Shown one piece after another: positions 56,970 through 64,000 of a stretch of DNA of 64,000 nt. A model generated the notes under the pieces. The model was not told where the DNA came from. It ran no database searches and was given only the letters and a program-made list of their open reading frames with translations. This DNA comes from Desertimonas sp963772825 (GTDB lineage: Bacteria > Actinomycetota > Acidimicrobiia > Acidimicrobiales > Ilumatobacteraceae). The stretch lies in contig CAVYYX010000011.1 of assembly GCA_963772825.1 (NCBI GenBank), positions 186,001 to 250,000 on the forward strand. The letters are read 5' to 3'. Each line of letters starts with the position of its first letter. Positions within the stretch are counted from its first letter, which is position 1. Made by a program: the position numbers and the translations under genes.

Positions 56970-59252
56970 TCAGAGGTTGCGGACGACGCCGCGGCCGGAG
57001 ACCCGCGAACGCACGATGTTCAACGCCGAGCCGGCCTTGAACCACTCGACCTGCTCGTCGCTGAACGTGTGCGTCGCCTCGAACTCGACCGTCTCGCCGT
57101 CGGGCCGGACGATCTGGCAGCGAACCGGCTGTCCGGGCACCGGCGGGAGGCCGAGCACGCTCACGCGGTCGTCCTCGCCGATCTCGTCGTAGGTCGCCGG
57201 GTCGGCGAACGTCAGCGGCACGAGACCCTGCTTCTTGAGGTTGGTCTCGTGGATCCGGGCGAAGCTGCGGGCGAAGATCACGACGCCTCCGCGGAACCGC
57301 GGCTCCATCGCGGCGTGTTCGCGTGACGACCCCTCTCCGTAGTTGCGGTCGCCGATGGCGCACCAGCGCACCCCTTCGGTGCCGTAGTGCTTGGCGATGT
57401 CGGGGAACGAGCGAGTCTGCCCGTCGAGCTGGTCCTTGCCGTCTCCGGTTGTCCCGGTGAAGGCGTTGACGACGCCGAGGAACAGGTTGCCGGAGATGTT
57501 CTCGAGGTGGCCGCGGTACTTGAGCCATGGCCCCGCCGCCGAGATGTGGTCCGTGGTGCACTTGCCCTGGGCCTTCATCAGCACGGGCAGCGCCTCGTAG
57601 TCGGCGCCGTCCCAGGCAGGGAACGGTTCGAGCAACTGCAGGCGATCGCTCGTCGGGCTGACGACGACCTCGACCGTCGATCCATCCTCCGGCGGCGGCG
57701 TGAACGTGTCGACGCCGGGGTCATAGCCCTTCTCCGGCAGCACTTCGCCGACCGGGGCGTCGAGGCGGACCTCGCTGCCGTCCGCCGCGGTCAGCGTTTC
57801 CGAGGTTGGGTCGAAGTCGAGCCGCCCGGCGAGCGCCAGGGCCATCACGGTGTCGGGAGAGGTGACGAAGCTCAGTGTCTTCGCAGAGCCGTCGTTGCGC
57901 TTGGGGAAGTTGCGGTTGTACGAGTTGACGATCGTGTTCGGCCGCCCGGTGATGCTCTCGGGGCGCGACCACTGGCCGATGCACGGCCCGCACGCGTTGG
58001 CGAGCACCGTGGCCCCAACCGCTTCGAGATCGGCGAGCAGGCCGTCGCGCTCGATCGTCGCTCGGATCTGCTCGGAGCCCGGGGTGACGAGCAGCTCGGT
58101 CTTCGCTTGCAAGCCCTTGGCCGCCGCCTGCCTGGCGATCGACGCTGCCCGCGTGATGTCCTCGTACGACGAGTTCGTGCACGACCCGATCAGCGCCGAC
58201 GAGATCTCCAACGGCCAGTCGTTCTCGGACGCTGCCTGGCCGACTGCGGCGCCGACCCGGTGGGCGCGGTCGGGGGAGTGCGGGCCGTTGATCATCGGCT
58301 TGAGCTCGTCGAGGTCGATCTCGACGAGTTCGTCGTAGAGCGCCCCGTCGTCGGGCCGCAGGTGCTCGGCGGCGGCGTCGGCGGCTTCGGCAATCGCCTC
58401 GCGGCCGGTCGCCTCGAGGTAGGCGGCCATGTTCGGGTCGTACGGGAAGAGGGACGTCGTGGCGCCGATCTCCGCGCCCATGTTGCAGATCGTTCCCTTG
58501 CCGGTCGCCGAGATCGAGTCGGCGCCAGGGCCGTGGTACTCGATGATCGCCCCGGTGCCGCCTTCGACCGTGAGGATCCGGGCGACCTCGAGGATCACGT
58601 CCTTGGGGCTCGACCAGCCAGACAGCGAGCCGGTGAGGCGAACGCCGATGACCTTCGGCCAGCGGACGTTGAACGGGAAACCGGTCATCACGTCGACGGC
58701 GTCGGCACCACCGACGCCGATCGCGACCATCCCCAAGCCGCCGGCGTTGGGGGTGTGCGAGTCGGTGCCGATCATCATCCCGCCGGGAAACGCGTAGTTC
58801 TCCAGCACGACCTGGTGGATGATCCCGCTGCCTGGTCCCCAGAACCCGATCCCGTACCGCGCCGACACGGTGCGCAGGAACTCGTAGACCTCGGCGTTCG
58901 TATCGATCGCCACGCCGAGGTCGATCGACGCCCCGACCTTGGCCTGGATGAGGTGATCGCAATGGACCGTCGAGGGGGCGGCGACCTCCGGCAAGCCGGC
59001 GGTCATGAACTGCAGGAGGGCCATCTGAGCCGTGGCGTCCTGCATGGCGACCCGATCGGGCTGGAAGTCGGCGTAGCTCTCGCCGCGCACCAGCTCCTGA
59101 CCGGCCGGGTCGGAGAGGTGGTTGATGAGGATCTTCTCGGTGAGCGTGAGGGGCCGCCCGAGGCGCTCACGCCCGAGGGCGACACGTTCGGCAAGCGTGG
59201 CGTAGACCCCCTCGACGAGCTCGATGGGGGTGGAGGCGCTGGCGCTGCTCAT
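56970..59252 (-). CDS. acn: Aconitate hydratase (mitochondrial type)
   Basis: 760 residues from the ATG at 59252 with AGGAGG upstream. Family blocks are PSTVHCDHLIQAKVG, GPGSGIIHQVVLENYAFPGG, MIGTDSHTPNAGGLGMVAIG, and the first cluster Cys in GSCTNSSYEDI. The CXXC pair is in LANACGPCIGQW, and the swivel domain has GDRNYGEGSSREHAAMEPRF. Length and wording match mitochondrial aconitases rather than the ~900-residue AcnA common in actinobacteria. It interconverts citrate and isocitrate with a 4Fe-4S cluster. The divergent GntR gene and the palindrome at 59295-59314 suggest local control. Confidence 0.96.
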   Translation of the reverse strand: MSSASASTPIELVEGVYATLAERVALGRERLGRPLTLTEKILINHLSDPAGQELVRGESYADFQPDRVAMQDATAQMALLQFMTAGLPEVAAPSTVHCDHLIQAKVGASIDLGVAIDTNAEVYEFLRTVSARYGIGFWGPGSGIIHQVVLENYAFPGGMMIGTDSHTPNAGGLGMVAIGVGGADAVDVMTGFPFNVRWPKVIGVRLTGSLSGWSSPKDVILEVARILTVEGGTGAIIEYHGPGADSISATGKGTICNMGAEIGATTSLFPYDPNMAAYLEATGREAIAEAADAAAEHLRPDDGALYDELVEIDLDELKPMINGPHSPDRAHRVGAAVGQAASENDWPLEISSALIGSCTNSSYEDITRAASIARQAAAKGLQAKTELLVTPGSEQIRATIERDGLLADLEAVGATVLANACGPCIGQWSRPESITGRPNTIVNSYNRNFPKRNDGSAKTLSFVTSPDTVMALALAGRLDFDPTSETLTAADGSEVRLDAPVGEVLPEKGYDPGVDTFTPPPEDGSTVEVVVSPTSDRLQLLEPFPAWDGADYEALPVLMKAQGKCTTDHISAAGPWLKYRGHLENISGNLFLGVVNAFTGTTGDGKDQLDGQTRSFPDIAKHYGTEGVRWCAIGDRNYGEGSSREHAAMEPRFRGGVVIFARSFARIHETNLKKQGLVPLTFADPATYDEIGEDDRVSVLGLPPVPGQPVRCQIVRPDGETVEFEATHTFSDEQVEWFKAGSALNIVRSRVSGRGVVRNL

Positions 59253-59294
59253 GAAGTCCTCCTCGGAATCGGCGCTTGCATTTCGTCCTGACAT

Positions 59295-59314
59295 ATACAA
59301 CTCTAATACAAGTG
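59295..59314. promoter_or_regulatory. Putative GntR operator in the acn-gntR divergent region
   Basis: ATACAACTCTAATACAAGTG contains the half-site ATACAA twice, at 59295-59300 and 59306-59311, 11 bp apart (about one helical turn). A closely related motif lies at 41631-41650 before icd. It is 17 bp before the gntR start and 42 bp before the acn start, so it could repress both. Confidence 0.55.
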
Positions 59315-59331
59315 CGTAGGGCCAACCAACC

Positions 59332-60057
59332 GTGAGGAGAATTCGCTACCGGGAGATCGCCGACTCGTTGCGCGAGCGGGTCGGCGCCGCGCCGGCCGGC
59401 TCACTGCTCCCGAGCGAGGCCGAGCTGTCGATCGAGTTCGGAGCCAGCCGGGTGACGATCCGCCGAGCGCTCGACGTGCTGCGCGACGACGGCCTCGTGG
59501 CGGCTCGCCAGGGTTTCGGGTGGTTCGTGGCGGCCGAGCCGGTGCGCCAGCATCTGGGGCAACTCGGAACGATCGAGGCGCAGCTCGACGGCAGCGGCAT
59601 CACCAGCGAACGTCGTGTCGTCGAGTTCGCCTTCGGGGAGCCACCCGAACGGGTCCGCCAGCTGCTCGGCGTCGACTCCGTGCTGCGGGTCAAGCGGGTC
59701 AACCTCGCCGATGGCGAGCCGTTCGCCGTCGTCACGGTGTGGTGTCCGGGCGAACTCGGCCAGCACCTGTCTCGTGCCGATGTCGAGCAGCACCCGTTCT
59801 ACGAACTGCTCGACGTCACGTTGCGAGGGGCGACCCAGACGATCGGCGCCGATGGCGCTTCTGCGGAGGAAGCTCGGCTGTTGCGCGTGCCGGTCGGGGC
59901 GCCCCTGCTCAAGTGTCAGCGCGTCACGACGGACGAGTCTGGCGCCCCCGTGCTGGTGAGCGAGCACCTCTTCCCTGCCCACCGCACCGAGTTCGTGGTC
60001 GACTTGCCCGGGGCCGGACCATCGACGCTGCCGAGCGGGCTGCGCCTCGTCGAGTGA
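59332..60057 (+). CDS. GntR/HutC-family regulator with UTRA domain
   Basis: 241 residues from a GTG. The N-terminal winged helix has YREIADSLRERVGAAPAGSL, LPSEAELSIEFGASRVTIRR and ALDVLRDDGLVAARQGFGWF. The UTRA ligand domain (about 85-235) has RVKRVNLADGEPFAVVTVW, HPFYELLDVTLRGATQTIGA and VPVGAPLLKCQRVT. HutC-type members sense small metabolites. It is divergent from acn across a repeated ATACAA motif that recurs at icd, suggesting a TCA-cycle regulator responding to a cycle intermediate (inference). Confidence 0.92.
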   Translation: MRRIRYREIADSLRERVGAAPAGSLLPSEAELSIEFGASRVTIRRALDVLRDDGLVAARQGFGWFVAAEPVRQHLGQLGTIEAQLDGSGITSERRVVEFAFGEPPERVRQLLGVDSVLRVKRVNLADGEPFAVVTVWCPGELGQHLSRADVEQHPFYELLDVTLRGATQTIGADGASAEEARLLRVPVGAPLLKCQRVTTDESGAPVLVSEHLFPAHRTEFVVDLPGAGPSTLPSGLRLVE

Positions 60058-60089
60058 CCCGCTCGGCCGAACCCGACCTGCCCAAGCCC

Positions 60090-60165
60090 GTTCTGGGCGG
60101 TCCGCGGTCCGGATTCGGGGCGTTTGGCCGCCCAGTTTGCGGAGTGGACCGAAGGCCGCCCAGTT
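60090..60165. repeat. Intergenic palindromic repeat, family B copy 2
   Basis: GTTCTGGGCGG (60090-60100), an inverted CCGCCCAG (60128-60135), and GGACCGAAGGCCGCCCAGTT (60146-60165) occur in the same order and spacing as copy B1 at 4159-4235; the last unit matches B1 at 16 of 20 bases. It lies between convergent gntR and nitroreductase genes. Confidence 0.7.
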
Positions 60166-60168
60166 CGG

Positions 60169-60816
60169 TTACCAGCGGTCCCAGTGCAGGACGTCGGCGA
60201 GCGGTTGGCGTTTCGCTGCCTTGAAGTCGGTGCCGACCGTGTAGGCGATCGGCAGCAGCGCACCCTGGGCGACCTTGTCGAACGGGATCTCGAGCAGCTC
60301 GGCAACCCGCTGCTCTCCGTCGCCGATGAGGTGGATCGTCGTCCATGCCGCCCCGAGGGCGCGCTCGCGCAGCGCCAGCATGAAGCTCCAAACGGCGGGG
60401 AACAACGAGCCCCAGTAGCCGGCGGCCATCGCTTGGGGCAACCCGTCCGGCCGGCCCCACTGGCAGGCGATCAACATCAGCGGGGCGCGGTGGAAGTTGT
60501 CCGCCAGGTACTGCGACGAGTCGAGCACCTTGTCCAAGCGCTCACCGCGGCTGTCACCGTCGTGGTAGTCGGGCCGCGGCAGCGACCGGTACACCGTCCA
60601 ATTGGCTCGGTAGATCTCGGCGATGGCGTCCTTGTTGGCCTGATCCTCGACGACCACCCAGTGCCAACCCTGCCGGTTGCCGCCGGTCGGTGCCTGGAAG
60701 GCGATCTCCAAGCACTCCTCGACCACCGCTCGTTCGACGGGCCGGTCGAAGTCGAGGCGCTTGCGAACCGAGCGTGTTGTCGTCAGCAATTCGTCCGCGG
60801 TGAGGTTGAGGTGCAT
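60169..60816 (-). CDS. Nitroreductase-family FMN protein
   Basis: 215 residues. SVRKRLDFDRPVERAVVEEC at the start, the FMN site QAPTGGNRQGWHWVVVEDQA, and GSLFPAVWSFMLALRERALG with AAWTTIHLIGDGEQ all match the nitroreductase fold. Such enzymes reduce nitroaromatics, quinones or flavins with NAD(P)H. It lies downstream of the HxlR regulator on the same strand (71-bp gap), so it may belong to its redox-responsive unit. Confidence 0.9.
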   Translation of the reverse strand: MHLNLTADELLTTTRSVRKRLDFDRPVERAVVEECLEIAFQAPTGGNRQGWHWVVVEDQANKDAIAEIYRANWTVYRSLPRPDYHDGDSRGERLDKVLDSSQYLADNFHRAPLMLIACQWGRPDGLPQAMAAGYWGSLFPAVWSFMLALRERALGAAWTTIHLIGDGEQRVAELLEIPFDKVAQGALLPIAYTVGTDFKAAKRQPLADVLHWDRW

Positions 60817-60887
60817 CGACAGAGTGTCGCACCGACGAGGCGACGGCGCGTGCGTCGATCACGACAGGCGTCTCGCTGCAGCGGACA

Positions 60888-61580
60888 TCAGTTGGCGTTG
60901 GCGGCGCCCGCGGCGGGCTCGATGTGGGCGAACATGCTGCGGGCGTTCCAGGTTGGGAACGCTCGTATCAGCCACGACGGACCATCCAGCCTGATGCGCG
61001 AGGCGCGAAGCGCCTCGGCCCAGCCGAGCCGGCCGGCATGCCAACGGACGAACGCTTCGGCCTCCGCCGTGATGTAGAGGTCTTCGTCGAGTCCGGGGTA
61101 CGTCTTGCAGATCTCGGTCTCGCCGTGCTCGATGAGCAACCAGTATCGCTCGTGGCGTCGGAAGCCCGTGAAGTCGAAGCGGATGACCACGCGCCGGTCG
61201 GGGAGCCGGTCCCGGCGCAGCGCGAGGCACATCGACCACAGGGCGACGAACGGATCGAGGTTCTCGGGGGCGATCTCCAGCCAGCGGGCACCCCACTCGC
61301 CGAGCGTCACGCAGACCCTGAAAAGGTCGTCGCCTGAGTCGGTGAGGTGATAGCGGTCACCGCGTCCGTGGGGCTTGGGCGCTGACTTGACGATGCCGAG
61401 GCGTTCCAACTGCCTGAGCCGCTGGGTGAGCAGCGTGCGCGAGAGCCCGGGCGCACCCTGGAGGATCTCCCCAAAGGTCTCGCAGCCCAAGTGCAGATTG
61501 CGGATGATCAGCGGCGTCCAACGCTCGGCGAAGATCTCGGCGCCGCGGGCGATCGGGCAGTACTGGCCGTAGGTCCTCAC
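60888..61580 (-). CDS. HxlR-type winged-helix regulator with C-terminal SCP2-like domain
   Basis: 230 residues from the GTG at 61580. The N-terminal HxlR domain has YCPIARGAEIFAERWTPLII, RNLHLGCETFGEILQGAPGL and SRTLLTQRLRQLERLGIVKS, with a conserved Cys near the start (GQYCPIA). The C-terminal ~110 residues resemble a sterol-carrier-like fold (RRVVIRFDFTGFRRHERYWL). HxlR proteins often sense electrophiles through that cysteine. The gene is divergent from a BBE flavoenzyme; tandem 16-bp repeats in between are likely its binding sites. The frame extends to 61775 but without a supported start. Confidence 0.88.
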   Translation of the reverse strand: MRTYGQYCPIARGAEIFAERWTPLIIRNLHLGCETFGEILQGAPGLSRTLLTQRLRQLERLGIVKSAPKPHGRGDRYHLTDSGDDLFRVCVTLGEWGARWLEIAPENLDPFVALWSMCLALRRDRLPDRRVVIRFDFTGFRRHERYWLLIEHGETEICKTYPGLDEDLYITAEAEAFVRWHAGRLGWAEALRASRIRLDGPSWLIRAFPTWNARSMFAHIEPAAGAANAN

Positions 61581-61612
61581 GGTTCCAGTGTCGCGAGCCT
61601 GGCGCCCGCCGT

Positions 61613-61649
61613 GAAGTCCAGATTCCTGACATCGAAGTCCAGATTGCTG
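61613..61649. promoter_or_regulatory. Tandem 16-bp direct repeats, putative HxlR operators
   Basis: GAAGTCCAGATTCCTG (61613-61628) and GAAGTCCAGATTGCTG (61634-61649) differ at one base and are spaced 21 bp start to start, two helical turns on the same DNA face. They lie between the HxlR gene and the BBE oxidoreductase. Confidence 0.65.
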
Positions 61650-61707
61650 CCTTCTCAGATGGTGCTCCCCGATGCGCGATGGGCTCAGACCATCAAAGGA
61701 GGAGACG

Positions 61708-63132
61708 ATGACAGCACCAACCAGAGAACGAGTGGGCCGGCCGAGTAGCACGGTCGCTGACCACGAGATCCCCAATTTCAGGGGCGAACTGATTGCCGCC
61801 GATCACCCTGACTACGACGACGCCCGAGTCGTGTGGAACGGCGTGGTCGACCGGCGACCCCGACTGATCGCCCGCTGCACCGGGACAGCCGACGTGGCCG
61901 CGGCGGTCCGTTTCGCACGCAGTCGCGACCTCGAGATCGCGGTACGGGGCGGAGGTCACAACGTGGCCGGCACCGCGGTGTGCGACGACGGGATCGTTGT
62001 CGATCTCTCGGAAATGCGCGGGGTCTGGGTCGATCCCGCCGAACGCACGGCGCGTGTCCAGGGCGGTGCCCTGTGGAGCGACGTCGATCACGAAACCCAG
62101 GCCCACGGCCTGGCCACCACCGGAGGCATCGTGGGCCACACCGGCGTCGGCGGCGTCAGCCTCGGTGGTGGCATCGGCTGGCTGATGCGCAAGCACGGGC
62201 TCACTGTGGACAACCTCGTGGCGGCCGAGGTCGTCACCGCTGAGGGCGACATCGTCCGCGCGTCGGCCCACGATCACCCCGACCTCTTCTGGGCGCTGCG
62301 AGGCGGCGGCGGAAACTTCGGGGTTGTCAGCTCGTTCCGATTCGCGTTGCACCCCGTGGGTCCCACGGTCATCGCCGGTCCGGTCTTCTGGGCGGCCGAG
62401 GACACACTCGATGTCATGCGCTTCTACCGGGACTTCATCGCCGACGCTCCCGACGAACTCGGGACCGTCGTTCGGCTCGGCACGATCCCGCAGCTGCCGG
62501 TCATCAATCACGAGTTGCACTTCAGACCGGCGATCGCGGTGTCGTGCTGCTACGCCGGACCCGTGGAGGACGGTGAACGTATCGTTCGGCCGCTCCGCAA
62601 CTTCGGGAGCCCGCTCGTGGACCTGCTCGGACCAACCCTGTACGTCGATCACCAGCGCGCCATCGACGACACGGTGCCTCACGGCTGGCACTACTACTGG
62701 AAGGCCTGCAATCTCACGCGCTTGTCCGACGAGGTCATCGACATCGTCGCCGCCCACGCATACGCCGCCGGTTCGGCTCGATCGTACGCGGCAATCTTCC
62801 ACCTGGGCGGCGCCGTGGCCCGAGTTCCCCACGACGCCACCGCGTTCGCCAGTCGCGATGTCGCACACGACATGAGCATCGACGCCGTGTGGCTCCCGGA
62901 CGAGTCCGCTGAGCACGCCGAGGCAGAGAGCACGTGGGCGAGAGGTTTCCACAAGGCCCTGCGTCCCTGCCACGCCGGCGTCTACGTCAACTTCCTCGAC
63001 TCGGACGATGACCCCAGTCGAGTACGCGAGGCGTACGGCAGTGACGCCTACCGTCGGCTCGCCGAGATCAAGGCGACGTACGACCCCGAGAACGTGTTCC
63101 ACTGCAACAAGAACATCGAGCCTGGCATCTGA
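61708..63132 (+). CDS. FAD-linked oxidoreductase, BBE-like
   Basis: 474 residues from ATG 61708 after a perfect AAAGGAGG. The PCMH-type FAD domain has AVRGGGHNVAGTAVCDDGIV, whose His is the expected covalent FAD site; TGVGGVSLGGGIGWLMRKHG; and WALRGGGGNFGVVSSFRFAL. The C-terminal berberine-bridge segment has YRRLAEIKATYDPENVFHCN. The position of the second (Cys) flavin link in bicovalent members reads GHTGVGG, so a single covalent bond is expected. It oxidises alcohols, sugars or aromatics; the substrate is unknown. Probably controlled by the divergent HxlR protein. Confidence 0.92.
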   Translation: MTAPTRERVGRPSSTVADHEIPNFRGELIAADHPDYDDARVVWNGVVDRRPRLIARCTGTADVAAAVRFARSRDLEIAVRGGGHNVAGTAVCDDGIVVDLSEMRGVWVDPAERTARVQGGALWSDVDHETQAHGLATTGGIVGHTGVGGVSLGGGIGWLMRKHGLTVDNLVAAEVVTAEGDIVRASAHDHPDLFWALRGGGGNFGVVSSFRFALHPVGPTVIAGPVFWAAEDTLDVMRFYRDFIADAPDELGTVVRLGTIPQLPVINHELHFRPAIAVSCCYAGPVEDGERIVRPLRNFGSPLVDLLGPTLYVDHQRAIDDTVPHGWHYYWKACNLTRLSDEVIDIVAAHAYAAGSARSYAAIFHLGGAVARVPHDATAFASRDVAHDMSIDAVWLPDESAEHAEAESTWARGFHKALRPCHAGVYVNFLDSDDDPSRVREAYGSDAYRRLAEIKATYDPENVFHCNKNIEPGI

Positions 63133-63239
63133 GTTCGTCGGGATCTACGCCCAGAAGGCGATGGTCGCCGCCTCTTGGCGGAGGCTGAACGGCGCGTGCG
63201 GTTCGAAGCCCGAGCAACTCGCGCGGCATCGTTGACCTT

Positions 63240-63794
63240 GTGCTGTTCCCGAACCGTCTCCACGACGGCTTGCGCGACGGGTCGATCACCGTCACGTTCC
63301 GTCACTGGACGCGCCCGCAGGCCAAGGTCGGCGGGCGCTACCGCACCGGCGGCGGAGATCTCGTCGTCGAGACGATCGAGCCGGTGGAGCTGCGCACTGT
63401 CGGCGACGACGATGCGCGGCACGCAGGCTTCGCCGACAAGGCGGCGATGCTGCGCGAGATGCGCTGGACGGACGATCTCACCGTGCTGCGCATCACGTTC
63501 CACCGCGAGGAACCGACGACGCCAGCGGTGCCGTCACTCGACGATGACGAGATCGATCGCCGACTCGACCGCCTCGATGCGGTGAGCCCGGACGGCCCGT
63601 GGACTCGGCCGACGCTCGACCTCATCGCTCGCCAGCCCGCTGTCCGCGCTGGCGACCTGGCAACGGAGTTGGGGCGCGAACGGCTCCCCTTCAAGGCCGA
63701 CGTCCGCAAGCTCAAGCGGCTCGGGCTCACCGTGAGCCTCGACGTCGGCTACCGACTGTCGGCGCGCGGCCGTGCCTATCTCGATCGTCGCTGA
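63240..63794 (+). CDS. ASCH-domain protein with C-terminal helical region
   Basis: 184 residues from a GTG at 63240. The N-terminal ~85 residues (FPNRLHDGLRDGSITVTFRH, PQAKVGGRYRTGGGDLVVET, DDLTVLRITFH) match the ASCH beta-barrel fold proposed to bind RNA. The C-terminal part (ARQPAVRAGDLATELGRERL, FKADVRKLKRLGLTVSL) looks like a winged helix. The function is unknown. The start is uncertain because no clear ribosome binding site is visible. The upstream gap 63133-63239 shows nothing. Confidence 0.75.
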   Translation: MLFPNRLHDGLRDGSITVTFRHWTRPQAKVGGRYRTGGGDLVVETIEPVELRTVGDDDARHAGFADKAAMLREMRWTDDLTVLRITFHREEPTTPAVPSLDDDEIDRRLDRLDAVSPDGPWTRPTLDLIARQPAVRAGDLATELGRERLPFKADVRKLKRLGLTVSLDVGYRLSARGRAYLDRR

Positions 63795-63821
63795 GGCGGC
63801 GCGAGCAACGACAATGGGCCG

Positions 63822-64000
63822 ATGAGTGATCGCGTTCTCGTCGAGAATCACAACGGCATCGTCCAGGTGTCGTTCAACCGTCCAGACAAGCGCAACGCTC
63901 TCGACAGCGAGATGTTCCAGGCGATCGCCGACGCTGGCGAGCAGCTCAAGTCAGCGTCCGACGTGCGGGCGGTGGTGATCTCGGGACAGGGCAAGTCGTT
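63822..64000 (+). CDS. Enoyl-CoA hydratase/isomerase family protein (3' partial)
   Basis: The ATG at 63822 opens SDRVLVENHNGIVQVSFNRP, then DKRNALDSEMFQAIADAGEQ and VRAVVISGQGKS, the typical start of a crotonase-fold enzyme (HNGIVQVSFNRPDKRNAL). About 59 residues are inside the window; the oxyanion-hole and catalytic residues lie beyond its end. It likely acts in fatty-acid or related acyl-CoA degradation. Confidence 0.9.
   Translation, partial: MSDRVLVENHNGIVQVSFNRPDKRNALDSEMFQAIADAGEQLKSASDVRAVVISGQGKS

Noticed and set aside
57387..59291. 634-codon plus-strand ORF antisense to aconitase
   Set aside because: The translation is repetitive Arg/Val/Asp text; the minus strand encodes full-length aconitase with cluster cysteines.

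Overview
The window is high-GC DNA with frequent GTG starts, short intergenic gaps and actinobacterial gene families: F420-type LLM oxidoreductase, fatty acyl-AMP ligase, PAC2 protein, a Streptomyces-like leucyl-tRNA synthetase and a 6C small RNA. With the mitochondrial-type aconitase and the eukaryote-like NADP isocitrate dehydrogenase, it best fits a chromosome segment of an uncultured or marine-type actinobacterium, probably Acidimicrobiia (inference; no rRNA is present to test this).

Layout. 0-4.1 kb: the end of a dimethylglycine/sarcosine dehydrogenase-like gene, translationally coupled to etfB-etfA. 4.2-11 kb: tRNA-Ala, a cation efflux protein, an ECF sigma factor, a two-component pair, YceI and MsrB. 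11-19.7 kb: leuS, a fatty acyl-AMP ligase paired with an acetylpolyamine-amidohydrolase-like enzyme, an LLM oxidoreductase, a PAC2 protein and a thioredoxin-TPR protein. 20-37.4 kb: the housekeeping run comEA, comEC, holA, rpsT, lepA // hrcA, dnaJ, rsmE, hemW, tRNA-Val. It is interrupted between lepA and hrcA by about 7 kb of accessory, heavily frameshifted genes (cupredoxin-like, DUF3500-like, BTAD/ATPase/WD40 regulator). A CIRCE-like operator precedes hrcA. 37.5-42.9 kb: two secreted proteins, an acyl-CoA dehydrogenase and icd. 43-49.3 kb: a sugar ABC importer with a LacI regulator, divergent from a GH1 beta-glucosidase, sharing a CelR-like operator. 49.3-55.2 kb: a membrane-anchored PLC-like protein, gltA, a carboxyltransferase and a LysR regulator. 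55.2-60.1 kb: 6C RNA, a HAD-PlsC fusion, acn and a divergent GntR regulator. 60.1-64 kb: a nitroreductase, an HxlR regulator divergent from a BBE flavoenzyme, an ASCH protein and the start of an enoyl-CoA hydratase.

Functional links. Three TCA-cycle genes (icd, gltA, acn) lie within 18 kb. acn and icd share a 20-bp promoter motif, and acn is divergent from a GntR/UTRA regulator, which suggests a small GntR regulon. The LacI-ABC-beta-glucosidase block reads as a beta-glucoside/cello-oligosaccharide uptake system without its own ATPase.

Non-coding structure is unusually rich. There are at least three families of short intergenic palindromic repeats (called A, B and E here), several long perfect hairpins at gene ends, a 16-bp direct repeat flanking a 216-bp insert, and tandem operators. 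Frameshifts cluster at 27.2-33.2 kb and 43.2-46.6 kb, with one more near 38.57 kb. The frame-switched segments keep clean, conserved protein sequence, so indel errors in the sequence are at least as likely as real gene decay.
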